Shown here: in pieces, positions 4,991-5,396 of the stretch
Layout: each line of letters starts with the position of its first letter
Position numbering within the stretch: position 1 is the stretch's first letter
Origin: Nevskiales bacterium
Lineage (GTDB): Bacteria > Pseudomonadota > Gammaproteobacteria > Nevskiales > Nevskiaceae
DNA length: 5,396 nt
Reading direction: 5' to 3'
Assembly (NCBI GenBank): GCA_022616655.1
Contig: JAKEEJ010000128.1
Coordinates: 1 to 5,396, forward strand
The notes under the pieces: model-generated
The model's input: the letters and a program-made list of their open reading frames with translations, nothing else
The model's database searches: none
What the model was told of the DNA's origin: nothing
Program-made: the position numbers and the translations under genes

Positions 4991-5396
4991 ATGTCGCACG
5001 ATTTTAGCAAAGCCGGGTTGGTTCGGTTCTTGGACACGGTGGCCAGGAAAGGAATGGTGAATGCCAATACCGTTTCCGGATGGAGGGCAGCCTGTACTCG
5101 AATTCTCGAAGACGTAGCCGACGGCGACGACGTGAGAAAGACTGACCCCAAAACCGCCGTTATTCGCTACAACAACAGGCACTCGGGAGAGCTTGCTTCC
5201 AGTTCTCTCAAAGAATACGAGCGTCGGCTCGGCGTTGTAATAAATGAGTTCGCCAACTACACCAGTGATCCGGCTGGCTACAAGCGCAAGGGGCGGGGCT
5301 CGACAAGGGCAGGTAAACGCGAGAAAGGGGGGGCGGGCGCGAGCACCGTGACCACCGCCGAGCTTCCCGGCGGCGCACAATCAAAAGTGAATGCTC
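4991..5396 (+). CDS. Recombinase core-binding-like protein, 3' end outside window
   Basis: A frame open to the window edge (135 codons so far, no stop). I do not recognise a named family. Residues 5-95 read as a helical bundle: SKAGLVRFLDTVARKGMVNANTVSGWRAA, then CTRILEDVADGDDVRKTD, then SSSLKEYERRLGVVINEFANY. This is the pattern of the SAM-like N-terminal core-binding domain of tyrosine recombinases (conserved TxxxW/Y in helix 2, then SLKEYERRLGVVINEF). After DPAGYK comes a basic glycine-rich linker (KRKGRGSTRAGKREKGGAG) and a Thr/Ala stretch. No catalytic R-H-R-Y residues appear so far. The ATG at 4991 has GGAG 8 nt upstream (4979-4982). An in-frame ATG at 4961, right after TAA, has a poorer site. 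A coding role is supported by the long open frame, ribosome site and domain-like sequence. The function is unknown and may be DNA binding. Confidence 0.7.
   Translation, partial: MSHDFSKAGLVRFLDTVARKGMVNANTVSGWRAACTRILEDVADGDDVRKTDPKTAVIRYNNRHSGELASSSLKEYERRLGVVINEFANYTSDPAGYKRKGRGSTRAGKREKGGAGASTVTTAELPGGAQSKVNA

Noticed and set aside
4913..5380. A 155-codon minus-strand open frame at the right end
   Set aside because: The opposite strand has a ribosome site and a domain-like helical sequence (gene at 4991). The minus frame reads as irregular Pro/Ser/Gly sequence and runs through the likely intergenic promoter region.
1..5396. CRISPR array, tRNA/rRNA genes, insertion sequences
   Set aside because: No regularly spaced repeats with spacers, no cloverleaf or rRNA-like stretch, and no transposase motifs or terminal inverted repeats were seen.

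Overview
The window looks like a junction between conserved chromosomal housekeeping genes and a small accessory region in a GC-rich proteobacterium. A gammaproteobacterium is most likely. The reasons are a UvrD tail that follows the E. coli type closely, an MtfA-family peptidase, and an argS gene followed by an FtsN-like SPOR-domain gene, a pair I know from gammaproteobacteria such as Pseudomonas. This is inference from protein resemblance by eye; no database search was possible.

Left part, plus strand (1-1118): the 3' end of uvrD, cut by the window edge, is followed by a short spacer. The spacer holds three copies of a CGCAAAG motif and a perfect 12-bp hairpin of REP type. A complete mtfA-like zinc peptidase gene follows, and its GTG start lies in the tail of the hairpin element. 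Middle, minus strand (1134-3516): a SPOR-domain membrane protein and argS, transcribed argS first and convergent with mtfA. Directly upstream of argS is a remnant of a VIT1/CCC1-family iron/manganese transporter gene (3556-3789), cut off after the second membrane segment.

Right part, minus strand (3843-4686): a compact three-gene set. A Phd/YefM-type antitoxin overlaps a RelE/ParE-type toxin by 13 nt. The toxin in turn overlaps, by an ATGA junction, a small exported highly charged protein of unknown function. A divergent intergenic region of about 300 nt carries a promoter candidate for the antitoxin that implies a leaderless mRNA, plus a weaker candidate facing right. At the right edge (4991-5396, plus) an incomplete gene encodes a protein I do not recognise by name. 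Its first ~95 residues look like the helical core-binding (SAM-like) part of tyrosine recombinases, followed by a basic, low-complexity linker.

The housekeeping genes act separately: DNA repair, regulation of sugar uptake, tRNA charging and cell division. The right third has the features of an accessory insertion next to argS: a toxin-antitoxin pair, a broken transporter, an orphan recombinase-like protein, and no priA upstream of argS. The most unusual items are the exported protein coupled to the toxin, the truncated VIT gene and the recombinase-like orphan. None of these amounts to a demonstrated new system.
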